In this document: positions 1 through 8,816 of the stretch, piece by piece | How positions within the stretch are numbered: the first letter of the stretch is position 1 | Layout: every line of letters begins with the position of its first letter | From: Pseudomonadota bacterium | Lineage (GTDB): Bacteria > Desulfobacterota > Binatia > Binatales > Binataceae | Assembly (NCBI GenBank): GCA_021325355.1 | Contig: JAJPHI010000009.1 | Coordinates: forward strand, 186,001 to 250,000 | Direction of reading: 5' to 3' | DNA length: 64,000 bases | The notes under the pieces: generated by a model | The model's input: only the letters and a program-made list of their open reading frames with translations | Database searches by the model: none | What the model was told of the DNA's origin: nothing | Position numbers and translations under genes: made by a program

Positions 1-712
1 GAATCACCCGCGCGAAGCTCGCCCAACTGATGAAGGACATGATGGCGACGATCAGGAAGAAGCTCGTCACCGTGCTGACCCCGGAGGGGATCACCGCGGC
101 GAGGGCGAGCAGAAAGTAAAACTGCGGCAAAGACATCTCGATTTCGCACCAGCGCATGATGAGGTTGTCGATCCGTCCGCCGACATAGCCGGAGAAAGCC
201 CCGACAAAGAGGCCGAGCGAGAAGCTGATCAGAACGCCCACCAGGCCGATACACATGCTGACGCGGGCGCCGTAAACGATGCGCGAGAAGAGGTCGCGGC
301 CGAGCCCTTCGCTGCCCATGAGAAAATACGGCGTCGAGGCATCTTCGGTGGTGAAGAGATGTCCGCGGTAAAAGAAGCGCAGGTAGGTCTTGCGGCTCAG
401 ATCGGGCACGAAACGACGGGCGAGCGGATCGACCATCTTCAAGGGATAGGCGAAGAGCCAGCCATGGACGCGGTCGGCACCGCGCGTCAGATGCAGGGCC
501 ATCGGGGGGCAATCGGGAAGGTCGCGATACTGCCGGACCGGATCATAGGGGGCGATTAGCGGCGAGGCGGCGGCGAAGAGATAAAAAATCACGAGCATTA
601 CCAGCGAGGCCCGCGCCGGCCAGCGCATCAGTCGCCATTCGCGCGCGAGCGCGCCGCGGTCGCGCCGCTCCTCGGCGAAGGCGGGTTCAAGCGTTCGCGG
701 CAGTGCGCTCAT
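1..712 (-). CDS. Dipeptide/oligopeptide ABC transporter permease, DppC-like (partial, C-terminus outside window)
   Basis: Inner-membrane permease of a peptide-type ABC importer, partner of the DppB-like protein encoded just upstream. About 237 residues are present, starting MSALPRTLEP. A soluble N-terminus is followed by a membrane segment at roughly residues 32-52. Next come a periplasmic loop and then further hydrophobic segments after the motif SEGLGRDLFSRIVYGARVS, which is typical of DppC/OppC proteins (GTDxLGRDxxSRxxxGxR). The cytoplasmic EAA loop falls beyond the window edge. The start ATG overlaps the stop of the upstream permease as ATGA, so the two are translationally coupled. The substrate could be peptides, nickel or another solute; the sequence alone does not say. 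Confidence 0.9.
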   Translation of the reverse strand, partial: MSALPRTLEPAFAEERRDRGALAREWRLMRWPARASLVMLVIFYLFAAASPLIAPYDPVRQYRDLPDCPPMALHLTRGADRVHGWLFAYPLKMVDPLARRFVPDLSRKTYLRFFYRGHLFTTEDASTPYFLMGSEGLGRDLFSRIVYGARVSMCIGLVGVLISFSLGLFVGAFSGYVGGRIDNLIMRWCEIEMSLPQFYFLLALAAVIPSGVSTVTSFFLIVAIMSFISWASFARVI

Positions 713-1689
713 TGGGCAGCGAGGGTGGCGAAATCGACGCGCGGATCGACGGCGACAAGCGCGAGGTCGGCGAGCAGGTTGCCGACCAGCAGCAGAATCG
801 TCCCCATCAGCACCGAAGCCATCACCAGCGGCACGTCGAGTGAACGGACCGCATTGAGCAGCAGCAGGCCGAGCCCCTGGAGATTCATCACGGCCTCGAC
901 CAGGGCGGCGCCGCTCAGGAGGTCAGCCAGCGCATACCCGGCCATCGTGACGAACGGGTTCAGGGCGTTGCGCAGCACGTGTTTGTAAAGCACGCGCGAT
1001 TCGGGCAGGCCCTTGGCGCGGGCGGTGCGCACGAACTCGGCGTTTTTGATCTCGAGGATTTGCGAGCGCATCAGCCGCATCAGCGACGCCATCCCCGCAA
1101 GCCCCAGCACGGCCGCCGGCAGCACCAGGTGATTGATGCGATCGGCGACCTTGCTCCACGTATCGAGGCTGGCGTAGTCGGGCGAGAACGTGCCGCCCAC
1201 TGGAAACCATCCTGTGCGCAGCGCGAAATCCATCGCGAGAAAGGCCAGGAAAAAGGCCGGCACCGACATGCCGAGAAAGCACGCCACCGAGAGGATACGG
1301 TCGACGATCGAGTTCTGCCGCATCGCGACGATAACTCCGATCGGGATGGCGAGAAGCCACGAGAGCAGCATGCTCGCGAGCGACAGGAGGACCGTATTGA
1401 AGGCGCGGGAGGCGATCAGAAAGGTGACGTTGGTGCGATATTGAAGCGAGATGCCGAAATCGAGATGGAGCACCGCCCACAGCCAGCGGCCATAACGGAC
1501 CAGCAGCGGCTGATCGAGGCCGAACTGCGCTTCCATCTGCTTGATGACCGCTTCGGGGATGCGCGGATCCATCGCGAGGTTGGAAACGAAGTTTCCGGGC
1601 ACCAGGGCCATGGCACAGAAGGTGATGAAGGTGATCCCGATTATCAGCGGGATCATCAGGAGCAGGCGGCGGACGATAAAGCGCGCCAT
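709..1689 (-). CDS. Dipeptide/oligopeptide ABC transporter permease, DppB-like
   Basis: Permease subunit of a peptide/nickel-type (PepT family) ABC importer, 326 residues, close to the usual 306-340. The N-terminus MARFIVRRLLLMIPLIIGITF is the classic DppB start with TM1. Five further hydrophobic segments follow. The EAA loop near residues 215-240 reads RTARAKGLPESRVLYKHVLRNAL, the contact site for the ATPase. It lies 9 bp downstream of the binding-protein gene and overlaps the DppC-like start by 4 nt. The ATPase genes are probably beyond the left edge. Confidence 0.93.
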   Translation of the reverse strand: MARFIVRRLLLMIPLIIGITFITFCAMALVPGNFVSNLAMDPRIPEAVIKQMEAQFGLDQPLLVRYGRWLWAVLHLDFGISLQYRTNVTFLIASRAFNTVLLSLASMLLSWLLAIPIGVIVAMRQNSIVDRILSVACFLGMSVPAFFLAFLAMDFALRTGWFPVGGTFSPDYASLDTWSKVADRINHLVLPAAVLGLAGMASLMRLMRSQILEIKNAEFVRTARAKGLPESRVLYKHVLRNALNPFVTMAGYALADLLSGAALVEAVMNLQGLGLLLLNAVRSLDVPLVMASVLMGTILLLVGNLLADLALVAVDPRVDFATLAAQ

Positions 1690-1698
1690 CCGAAACCC

Positions 1699-3504
1699 TC
1701 AATCAGCGCGGAATTCGATCATTTCGGGACGGTAAAGACCCCAGACCGTTGGCACATAATTCTGCAGGCTGTTTTTATACGCAATAAAGCGCCGCGCGCG
1801 AACCGTCTCGATGATCGGCAACTGGTCGTGGAGGATTTCCTGAATACGCCAGTAGTAGGGCGCTCGCGCCTGCGGATCCATCACGGCCGCGCCCTCGTCG
1901 AGGAGCCGGTCGATCTCCGCCTCCCACGGCGTCGCCGGGGTCGGCTCGGAAGGATTCCACAGATGCAGATTGCCGGAGGAGCGCAGAAAATTGGCGCCGT
2001 CGTTGGGTTCGAGACTGCCAGTGAAGCCCATCAGCATGCAGTCCCAATCGAAGCTTTTTTCGAGCCGCTTGACCAGCGAGATGAACTCCTGCGGACGGTA
2101 GTCAACCTTGATGCCGAGCTTTTCCAGGTCCTGCTTGAAGATGACGCACATCTCGCCGCGCAGGGCTTCGTCGCCGGCGGTTGTCGTGAGTTCAAATTCC
2201 ACGCGATGGCCCGCGGGATCGTAGCGCACGCCATCGCGCAGTTTGTAACCGGCTTCATCGAGAAGATGGGCGGCAAGGGCGAGATTGTAGTCGTAATCCT
2301 TGAGATTGGGGTTGTAATAAAGTTTGTTCTCGGGGGAAACGTCGCTCACGGCGGGAATTGCCAGTCCGCGAAAGCAAAGGTTGATCATGCCCTGCTTGTC
2401 CACCGCGTGGGCGAGCGCGCGCACGAAGTTGATATCGGTAAACCATTTGTAGCGCGGATCGATCACCCCATTGTGAATATAGTGGCGCGGGTTGCGATTG
2501 AAGGCGAAAAACAGCGACCCCGTGTCAATCCCGACCGGCGCGATCGTAATACCCAGTCTGGCGGCCTGCTGTTCGAGCGTGAAGACCTCCTCCGGCCGGG
2601 GCGAGTAGACGTCGGTCAGGCCGGCAACAAACTGTAGATAACGGGAATTGGCGTCGGTATTGATCAACAGCACCTGGCCATGGAGCCGCGGCAGCCGTCC
2701 GCCGTTTGGATCGTGCATCCAGTAATCAGCGTAGCGCCTAAAGGCGATCTGTTGTCCCGGCACGTACCGCACGATGCGATAGGCGCCCAGCGAAACCAGT
2801 TGCGCCGGCGGCGTATCGATTCCCCAGGTACGATTGAACTGGCCCGAGCTGTAGGCGTGACTCAGGGTATGGGCGGGGATGATCGGGAACTGGATCGAGG
2901 ACATCAGGGGCGCAAACGGTCGCTTCAGATGCATCACGACCGTGTAGGGATCGGGAGCCTCGGCAGTTATCGGGCTGCCGTCGATGGTCAGGGCGAAGCT
3001 GATACTGTTCGGGACGTTCGGATCGAAAATCACGCGAAGCGTGAAGAGCACGTCGGCGGCGGTGAACGGCACCCCGTCGGACCAGCGCACGTCATGCCGC
3101 AGATGAAACGTGATCGTTCGACCATCGGGACCGAGCGTCCAAGTCGACGCCAAATCGGGCTCGATCAGGTTGGTTTTGGGATTCTGTTTGACAAGGCCTT
3201 CAAACAGGTCCCCGATCGCATCCGCCGAGGCACTATCGGTCACCAGAATCGGATTGAAGGTCCCCGGATCGCTGCCCATCGACGAGTAGAGCGTCTGGGT
3301 CGCGGCGTGGTCGTTCGGCGGGCGATTGACGCGACATCCGCAGGCGAGCAGCAGCACACACGGCCACAGCCGCATCAAGGGCAGCCCCATCAAGGGCAAC
3401 ACGCGCGACGGTCTGGACCGCAGAACGCCCGTATGGCAATCCCGCGTGTCATCGAGGGCACGCGGCAGCACGCGATTGAGCCGGCGGCGCGAAGCGTCAG
3501 GCAT
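1699..3504 (-). CDS. Extracellular solute-binding protein, family 5 (peptide-type ABC importer), lipoprotein
   Basis: Periplasmic binding protein of the SBP_bac_5 family, which captures the solute and delivers it to the DppBC-like permeases. It is about 601 residues as drawn. Typical family features are the early GSDPGTFNPIL and DLFEGLVKQNP stretches and the block LASTWTLGPDGRTITFHLRH. The drawn start overlaps the upstream lipoprotein stop by 8 nt (ATGCCTGA), which suits coupled translation. However, the hydrophobic core and a lipobox-like LLAC sit only at residues 46-55. Start codons at residues 39 or 44 would give a normal short lipoprotein signal, so the true start may be about 3375-3390. 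Confidence 0.92.
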   Translation of the reverse strand: MPDASRRRLNRVLPRALDDTRDCHTGVLRSRPSRVLPLMGLPLMRLWPCVLLLACGCRVNRPPNDHAATQTLYSSMGSDPGTFNPILVTDSASADAIGDLFEGLVKQNPKTNLIEPDLASTWTLGPDGRTITFHLRHDVRWSDGVPFTAADVLFTLRVIFDPNVPNSISFALTIDGSPITAEAPDPYTVVMHLKRPFAPLMSSIQFPIIPAHTLSHAYSSGQFNRTWGIDTPPAQLVSLGAYRIVRYVPGQQIAFRRYADYWMHDPNGGRLPRLHGQVLLINTDANSRYLQFVAGLTDVYSPRPEEVFTLEQQAARLGITIAPVGIDTGSLFFAFNRNPRHYIHNGVIDPRYKWFTDINFVRALAHAVDKQGMINLCFRGLAIPAVSDVSPENKLYYNPNLKDYDYNLALAAHLLDEAGYKLRDGVRYDPAGHRVEFELTTTAGDEALRGEMCVIFKQDLEKLGIKVDYRPQEFISLVKRLEKSFDWDCMLMGFTGSLEPNDGANFLRSSGNLHLWNPSEPTPATPWEAEIDRLLDEGAAVMDPQARAPYYWRIQEILHDQLPIIETVRARRFIAYKNSLQNYVPTVWGLYRPEMIEFRAD

Positions 3505-4291
3505 GCGGTGGAGCGTCGTTGCGGCCGAGGCTGATCTCGCGGGTGCGGGGTCCCGGTGAGAGCACGAACGTCGATTGCGCGACGGGCAGATCGATCAAGG
3601 GGCTGCCATAGCGGACGCGGATAGTGGTGGCTTCGGCGGGAAAGGTGGCTTCAATCGTGCAGGGAAAGAGCAGGCTGCCGATATCCCGGTAATCCCGGTA
3701 AGCAACCGTCAGCAGGAGCGCGCCGCTGGCCGAGGTTTCACGCACCTCGGCGAGATTGCCTTCGCTGAAGAAGAGCTCGTCCCTCACGCCGTCTGCCCCG
3801 GTCGTGAGGACAGTTTCATGATCGGAGAAAACGGGTGCGTCGGGGGGGTTCGGCGGCAAGGCGAGCAGCAGACGGACCGCCTCTTCCGGTCGCATCGGAA
3901 TATGCGCCACGCGCTCGAGGGTGGCGGCCGACGCGGCGCCGCGCGCGAGTGTATCGCGACCCGGATCGAAGACGGCGATTTCATTGGCGTTGGCGGTCAC
4001 GACCAGGGCGACGCCGAGCGCCGACTCCGCCTCGACCCGCAGGCTCGCAGGGCGCGCGACGGTCAGTTGTTCGCGCACCTTCAGATGACCGTCGGACCCC
4101 GAGTACTCCATCACCGCATCGCTCTGCAGGGTCGTCAGTTGACGCTCCCGATCGTTCAACGCGGCCATCAGGTCATTGAGCGGGGCGGGCGCGACGGGCG
4201 GCGCCGGGGTTCGCGCCGCGCAGCCGGCGAGCTCCAGCATCGCGAGGCCACCTACCACCAGAACGAGGAGAAGACCGGCCGACTGACGCAT
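3497..4291 (-). CDS. Putative outer-membrane lipoprotein, LolA/LolB/DUF4292-like fold
   Basis: 264 residues with a clear lipoprotein signal peptide: MRQSAGLLLVLVVGGLAM, then lipobox LAGC with the acylated Cys near residue 24. The mature part fits the half-barrel LolA/LolB/DUF4292 type: an early helix with LNDRERQLTTLQSD, then strand pairs such as LRVEAESALG and NEIAVFDPGRDTLARG. Such proteins handle lipids or assist envelope assembly; the exact role is unknown. It lies 4 bp after the TPR protein and overlaps the solute-binding gene by 8 nt, so it belongs to the same operon. The family is assigned by pattern, not by a search. Confidence 0.6.
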   Translation of the reverse strand: MRQSAGLLLVLVVGGLAMLELAGCAARTPAPPVAPAPLNDLMAALNDRERQLTTLQSDAVMEYSGSDGHLKVREQLTVARPASLRVEAESALGVALVVTANANEIAVFDPGRDTLARGAASAATLERVAHIPMRPEEAVRLLLALPPNPPDAPVFSDHETVLTTGADGVRDELFFSEGNLAEVRETSASGALLLTVAYRDYRDIGSLLFPCTIEATFPAEATTIRVRYGSPLIDLPVAQSTFVLSPGPRTREISLGRNDAPPHA

Positions 4292-4295
4292 CAGC

Positions 4296-6173
4296 TCAAT
4301 GCATCGCGTGCTGCTCGGCGGTGCTGAGCCCGTTGATCTTGCCCTTCAGTCGGGCGATCTGATCGGTGTCCTGCGCCTTGACCAGGGCGTCTTCGTACTG
4401 ATGGCGGGCATCGCGCAGCTTGCCGATCTTGCGATAGGCATCGCCGAGATGTTCGGTGATCGTCGGATCGTCGCCGGTCAGGTTGACGGCGCGCTCGAGC
4501 TGGTCAACCGCGCGGCCGTAATCGCCCTTCTGGTAGTAGACCCAGCCGAGGCTATCGACATAGAAACCGTCGTCCGGCTCGATCGCGAGGGCACGCTTAA
4601 TCAGACGTTCGGCCTCATCAAGATGGACACCGGATTCGGCGTAGGTGTAACCGAGATAGTTGAGCGCCGGAGCGTTGCTCGGATTGAGTTGGATCGCGCG
4701 GCGCATCTCGGCGATTCCCGCCTCTTTCTGCTTGTCCTCGTCGTAGAGCGCGCCGAGCGCGAAGTGGAATTTATCGTTGCCCGGCTCGAGAGCGACCATC
4801 TTCTTCGCCAGAGCGATCGCCTTCGGATAGTCCTTCTCCTCCTGATAGATGCCGACGAGGAAGCTCATGATCTCAGTATCGTTGGGTTTCTGCTCGAGCG
4901 CTTCGTTAATCTTCTGGATCGCCAGGGCGTGGTTGCCTTCCTTGTCGTAGACGTTGGCCTCCTGCCAGCGCGACTCAGCGAAATGCGGGTCGGAGCGCGG
5001 GACCTGTTCAAACGCCTTGATCGCGCTGTCGTTTTCGTCCAGCTCGACATAGACAATCCCCAGGTAATACCGCACACGATAATTTTGCGGCTGCTCAGCC
5101 AGCACCAGGCTCAGCTCGGTGGCGGCGGAATCAAAGTCGTCGCGTTCGATATCGAGCAGCCCGAGCTTGGTGCGCGTATCGACGGGGGTAACCGCAAGCT
5201 GTTGGCGCCGCTCGGCAACCGCCGCCGCCGGATCGAGCCTGGCCGCCCCGCCGTGGAGCTGCGCGAGGCGCTTGCGCGCGTCATCGTTGCTCGGGTCGGA
5301 TTGCAGGATTTTGTTATAGATCGTCACCGCCTCGGCCGGACGGTTCTGCAGCTCGCGCAGCACCGCGATATCGAGCAGAACCAGCTCCGACTGCGGGCTT
5401 AAATCAAGCGCCTTCTGATAGTAATCGTCGGCGCGATCATAATGACCGGAAAGCGCGGCCACACGGCCGGCATAGTAGTAGCCCAGGAAGGAGTTGGGGT
5501 CGAGTTGTGTCGCCCGGGCCAGCGCGGCTTCGGCGCTCGCATAGTCGCCCTGTTTGGCCTCGATCGCGCCCAGGAACAGATAGGGCGTGATCGATTTCGG
5601 CGCGAGCACCGCGACCTCCTGGTACTCGGCGACCGCCGTCTTATAGTCGCCGCGCGCGGTGGCGATATCCGCGTCGAGCATCAATGCCTCGGCATCTTTG
5701 GGATCGAGCTTGAGCGCTTCCCTGGTCTGATGCTGCGCGTCCTCCACGCGCCCTTCCTCCAGATAGAGCTGGGCCAGCTTGACTCGCAGCGAAGCATTGT
5801 TCGGATCGTACTTCACCGCCTCCTCGTATTCGTGAAAGGCCTCGTTGTGGTCACCGTTATCACTGGCGAGCTCCGCCTTGAGGAATGCGCCCATCGCATA
5901 GGCCGCCGGCGGCATATCGACGGCGGGACTCCCGCCAAAGGGTCGGGACGCGGCGGTGGCCGAGGCGACACCGCCGCCGTGCGCGGCATCGTTAAAGGCG
6001 CAGGCGACGGTGAGCAGGACGAAGGCTGCGACAACACCCATCATGAGATGAGACGAAAGGCTGGATAAGGGCGGCACGACTCGCGATACTTCAGGCAATG
6101 CCTCAGAATTCCTTGAACCAAACTTCCGTGCGGCCATCGTCTTAGTGTTGCGCTTGCCGCCGGCAGGGCGCAA
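4296..6173 (-). CDS. Tetratricopeptide-repeat protein, probable lipoprotein
   Basis: 625 residues made mostly of TPR units from about residue 85 to 610. Repeated cores such as ANDNGDHNEAFHEYEEAV-type helices, YKTAVAEYQEV, YDRADDYYQKAL and YGRAVDQLERAV occur roughly every 34 residues, giving 14 or more repeats. A hydrophobic segment at residues 44-58 (MGVVAAFVLLTVAC) looks like a lipoprotein signal with a non-canonical lipobox TVAC. The true start is therefore probably Met44/45, around 6040. TPR superhelices mediate protein contacts. Lying 4 bp before the lipoprotein gene, it may scaffold an envelope complex tied to the ABC importer. Confidence 0.8.
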   Translation of the reverse strand: MRPAGGKRNTKTMAARKFGSRNSEALPEVSRVVPPLSSLSSHLMMGVVAAFVLLTVACAFNDAAHGGGVASATAASRPFGGSPAVDMPPAAYAMGAFLKAELASDNGDHNEAFHEYEEAVKYDPNNASLRVKLAQLYLEEGRVEDAQHQTREALKLDPKDAEALMLDADIATARGDYKTAVAEYQEVAVLAPKSITPYLFLGAIEAKQGDYASAEAALARATQLDPNSFLGYYYAGRVAALSGHYDRADDYYQKALDLSPQSELVLLDIAVLRELQNRPAEAVTIYNKILQSDPSNDDARKRLAQLHGGAARLDPAAAVAERRQQLAVTPVDTRTKLGLLDIERDDFDSAATELSLVLAEQPQNYRVRYYLGIVYVELDENDSAIKAFEQVPRSDPHFAESRWQEANVYDKEGNHALAIQKINEALEQKPNDTEIMSFLVGIYQEEKDYPKAIALAKKMVALEPGNDKFHFALGALYDEDKQKEAGIAEMRRAIQLNPSNAPALNYLGYTYAESGVHLDEAERLIKRALAIEPDDGFYVDSLGWVYYQKGDYGRAVDQLERAVNLTGDDPTITEHLGDAYRKIGKLRDARHQYEDALVKAQDTDQIARLKGKINGLSTAEQHAMH

Positions 6174-6200
6174 TCCCTGTGTCGTCAGCTCAAGGTCGTA

Positions 6201-7589
6201 TTGACCATCGGGAGAGTAAGCATCTTCGCCTTGGCTCCATCAACTTCCAGCGCACGTCGCGGCCGGCACTATGCGCTGCGGCTCGCGCCGCTGGTCTGCA
6301 TGCTCTACCTGGTGGTCAGCGGCGGCGCCTATGGAATCGAGGACGCCGTGCGCATCGCCGGCCCCCGTCTGACGCTGCTGCTATGCCTCGTCGTACCGCT
6401 GATGCTCAGCGTGCCGACCTCGCTGATGGCGGCCGAGTTGACGGCCTTGATGCCGGTCGAGGGCGGCTTTTACGTCTGGGTCAAACGCGGCGTCGGCGAG
6501 TTCGCCGGCTTTGCCGAGGCCTACCTGACGATGCTCTTTACCCTGGCGGATAGCGCGCTTTACCCGGTGCTGTTCGCGACTTATCTCGCGGACCTGTTGC
6601 CGCTCCGGAGCGGCGGCCAGATTATCCTGGCGATAAGCCTCGTCTGGACGTGCGGACTACTGAACCTCATCGGGTTGCGCACCGTCGGACGGACTTCGGT
6701 CGCTTTTACCGTCGCCCTGCTGCTGCCCCTGATGGTGCTGGTTGGCTGCGGCTTGCCGCGCCTGCTCCATTGGGAATTGCCCTCGCCCCCGCTGATCGGT
6801 GCCCACTTCATGAACGCGCTGGCCGGCGGCCTCGTGGTGATTCTGTGGAATTTCGGCGGATGGGAAAATCTGAGCGTCGCCGCGGAAGAAATCGACGCGC
6901 CGCGCGTAACCTACCGCCGTGCTCTGGCGATCGCAGTGCCGATGGTGGTGCTCGGTTATCTTCTGCCGCTCGCCGTGACGCTCGCCGGTGCCACCAGCAC
7001 CGCCACATGGCACACCGGATCGCTCGCGGCGGAGGGCCTGAAAATCGGTGGTCCGATGCTGGGCGCCGCTATCGCAATCGGCGGAATTATCTCGGCCTTC
7101 GCGATGTTCGAGGCGGCGCTGATGTGGGTCTCGCGACTGCCCTTCGTCCTCGCCCGCGACGGCTACCTGCCACCGCGATTGTCCGTACTGTGGGAGCGGA
7201 CGGCGGTGCCTGCGGGTTCGATCATCGTCTGCTGCGCCGTCTTCACACTGTTGGTTCCGCTCGGCTTCCTGACGCTCCTTACCTTCGATGTGTTCTTCTA
7301 CATGATGGCGCTCGCCCTGGAGATGTGGGCTTTGGTGCGCCTGCGCACCCGATGCTCCCGGCGCGACGGCCTGTTCATGATTGGCGGCGGCCGCGCGGGC
7401 CTGTACGCAGTGGTGGCCGCGCCGATGCTCACGTGGATCGGAACATTCGGCCTCGTCAGTACCGGCACCGGCGCTATCGAGTTGGCGAGCTGCGTGGCCC
7501 TCGCCTTCAGCACCTGGCCGGCGTACCGCTTCCTGCGCCGCCGCTACGGCGGTCCGCGGCCGACGATGGATCACGCGGGCGGATTGTAA
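6201..7589 (+). CDS. APC-family amino acid/polyamine permease
   Basis: 462-residue integral membrane transporter, about 11-12 hydrophobic segments, matching the APC superfamily in length. The first helix region has the unwound-helix signature SGGAYGIEDAV, like the GxG of amino-acid permeases, and MPVEGGFYVWVKRGVG corresponds to the conserved GGxYxW stretch after TM2. The start is uncertain: the best long choice is TTG at 6201, preceded by AAGG 5-8 nt upstream. A second TTG lies at 6231. The 3' end overlaps the convergent Nudix gene by 19 bp. Confidence 0.85.
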   Translation: MTIGRVSIFALAPSTSSARRGRHYALRLAPLVCMLYLVVSGGAYGIEDAVRIAGPRLTLLLCLVVPLMLSVPTSLMAAELTALMPVEGGFYVWVKRGVGEFAGFAEAYLTMLFTLADSALYPVLFATYLADLLPLRSGGQIILAISLVWTCGLLNLIGLRTVGRTSVAFTVALLLPLMVLVGCGLPRLLHWELPSPPLIGAHFMNALAGGLVVILWNFGGWENLSVAAEEIDAPRVTYRRALAIAVPMVVLGYLLPLAVTLAGATSTATWHTGSLAAEGLKIGGPMLGAAIAIGGIISAFAMFEAALMWVSRLPFVLARDGYLPPRLSVLWERTAVPAGSIIVCCAVFTLLVPLGFLTLLTFDVFFYMMALALEMWALVRLRTRCSRRDGLFMIGGGRAGLYAVVAAPMLTWIGTFGLVSTGTGAIELASCVALAFSTWPAYRFLRRRYGGPRPTMDHAGGL

Positions 7590-8128
7590 ACGTGAAAAAA
7601 TGCGAAGGCGGTTATCACTAGAGCGTGGCTGATCCTGCCGGAAGCGATGAGCCCTTTGATCTCGCTCAGCGGCACCAGCGCCACCTCGGTCTCCTCCGCG
7701 CCGTCGGGATTGGCATGCGGCTGCGCCACCAGCGAGACCTCGCGCGCGACGAACAGATGGCAGAGGTTCGGCTGGATCGCGGGATTGGGATTGACGCTGC
7801 CCAGCGGCACGATAGTTTCCGCGTCGTAACCAGTCTCCTCGATCATTTCGCGACGAGCAGCGGCGGCCGGATCCGGATCGGCCGGGTCAACCATGCCGCC
7901 GGGAATCTCCAGAGTAAAATCGCCGATGCCATGGCGATACTGCCGGACCATCACCACTTCGCCGGCCCGGGTGAGCGGTATGATGTTGACCCATGCGGGA
8001 GCGTCGAGCACGTAAAAGTCCCGCTCTCCGCGATGGGGATGGGCGGCGCGCCGCCGATGGAGATCAAAGATGGGCGTGGTATAGACGCGCTCGCTGCGCA
8101 GCGTCTCCCATTTGTGCGCTTTGCTCAA
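7571..8128 (-). CDS. Nudix hydrolase, ADP-ribose pyrophosphatase-like
   Basis: 185 residues, similar in length to bacterial ADP-ribose diphosphatases. The Nudix box is visible near residues 75-100: PGGMVDP, then REMIEETGYD, which provides the metal-binding Glu pair. The box carries one extra residue between the Gly and the REMIEE core, and Asp or Pro replaces the first conserved Glu. It may therefore be slightly atypical. It lies 6 bp downstream of the CoA-binding gene, probably one operon. Its 3' end overlaps the convergent permease gene. Confidence 0.87.
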   Translation of the reverse strand: MSKAHKWETLRSERVYTTPIFDLHRRRAAHPHRGERDFYVLDAPAWVNIIPLTRAGEVVMVRQYRHGIGDFTLEIPGGMVDPADPDPAAAARREMIEETGYDAETIVPLGSVNPNPAIQPNLCHLFVAREVSLVAQPHANPDGAEETEVALVPLSEIKGLIASGRISHALVITAFAFFHVYNPPA

Positions 8129-8134
8129 GAGGAT

Positions 8135-8575
8135 TCAGAACAGGCGTCGATATTCTATCGCCGGGCAGCGATCCATCACCACGGTCAGACCGGCCTCTGC
8201 GGCCCGCGCCGCCGCCTCGCGATTAACCACGCCAAGCTGACCCCAAAGGATCCGCGCGCCCTTTTTTATCGCCTCGTCGGCGATCGCCGGCAGATGCTCC
8301 GGGCGGCGGAACACGTCAACGAATTCCACCGGCCCCGGAATTGCTTCCAGAGTCGGATAGCAACGCTCACCGAGCGAATCCAGTAGGGCGTCGGGCGCGA
8401 GTTGCGGGTTAACGGGAATCACCCGGAAACCCTTGCTCTTTAGCAGCATCGCGATCCTGAGGCTGTCGCGCCCGGGATCGGCGGAGCAGCCGACCACGGC
8501 CACGGTGGTCGGCCGCGCCAGAATGCGGCGAATCTCGCTGTCGGGAGGATTGGTGAACTCAGCAGCTTCGCTCAT
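8135..8575 (-). CDS. CoA-binding domain protein (YccU-like)
   Basis: 146 residues, a stand-alone Rossmann-like CoA-binding domain as in YccU. Early TTVAVVGCSADPGRDS is the nucleotide-binding loop. It is followed by KGFRVIPVNP, FVDVFRRPEHLPAI, ARILWGQLGVVN and the closing VVMDRCPAIEYRRL, all in the family order. The biochemical role of these small proteins is not settled. GAAGG lies 8 nt before the ATG. It is the first gene of a two-gene unit with the Nudix hydrolase. Confidence 0.88.
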   Translation of the reverse strand: MSEAAEFTNPPDSEIRRILARPTTVAVVGCSADPGRDSLRIAMLLKSKGFRVIPVNPQLAPDALLDSLGERCYPTLEAIPGPVEFVDVFRRPEHLPAIADEAIKKGARILWGQLGVVNREAAARAAEAGLTVVMDRCPAIEYRRLF

Positions 8576-8816
8576 CGTGAGAACCTTCGTTCATTCAGTG
8601 CGTCTTGGCAAGAGCGGACTCCGCGATCGCGGACCTTCGCGCGTCGCCGCCGGCTCCCAGCGGATGCGTCAACGGGCATCGCGTGCTACAAATAATAGTC
8701 CAGCGAAGGCTTTTGAAGAAACGTCCGCAAGGGACGTCATGCATAATCGCCGCGAGTCGTCTTCTCGTTCCACCGGTGTTTCATGCACTTGATTCAGAAA
8801 GGTGAGTTCGGCAGGC

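Noticed and set aside
979-2637. Long open frame on the plus strand (552 codons) opposite the ABC importer
   Set aside because: It mirrors the DppB-like and solute-binding genes, has no family likeness, and its composition is that of an antisense frame in GC-rich DNA. Similar frames across the window were also left out.
8802-8816. GTG at 8802 as sulfotransferase start
   Set aside because: The bases AAAGGTGA around it form the ribosome-binding site of ATG 8817, and no site lies upstream of the GTG at a workable distance.
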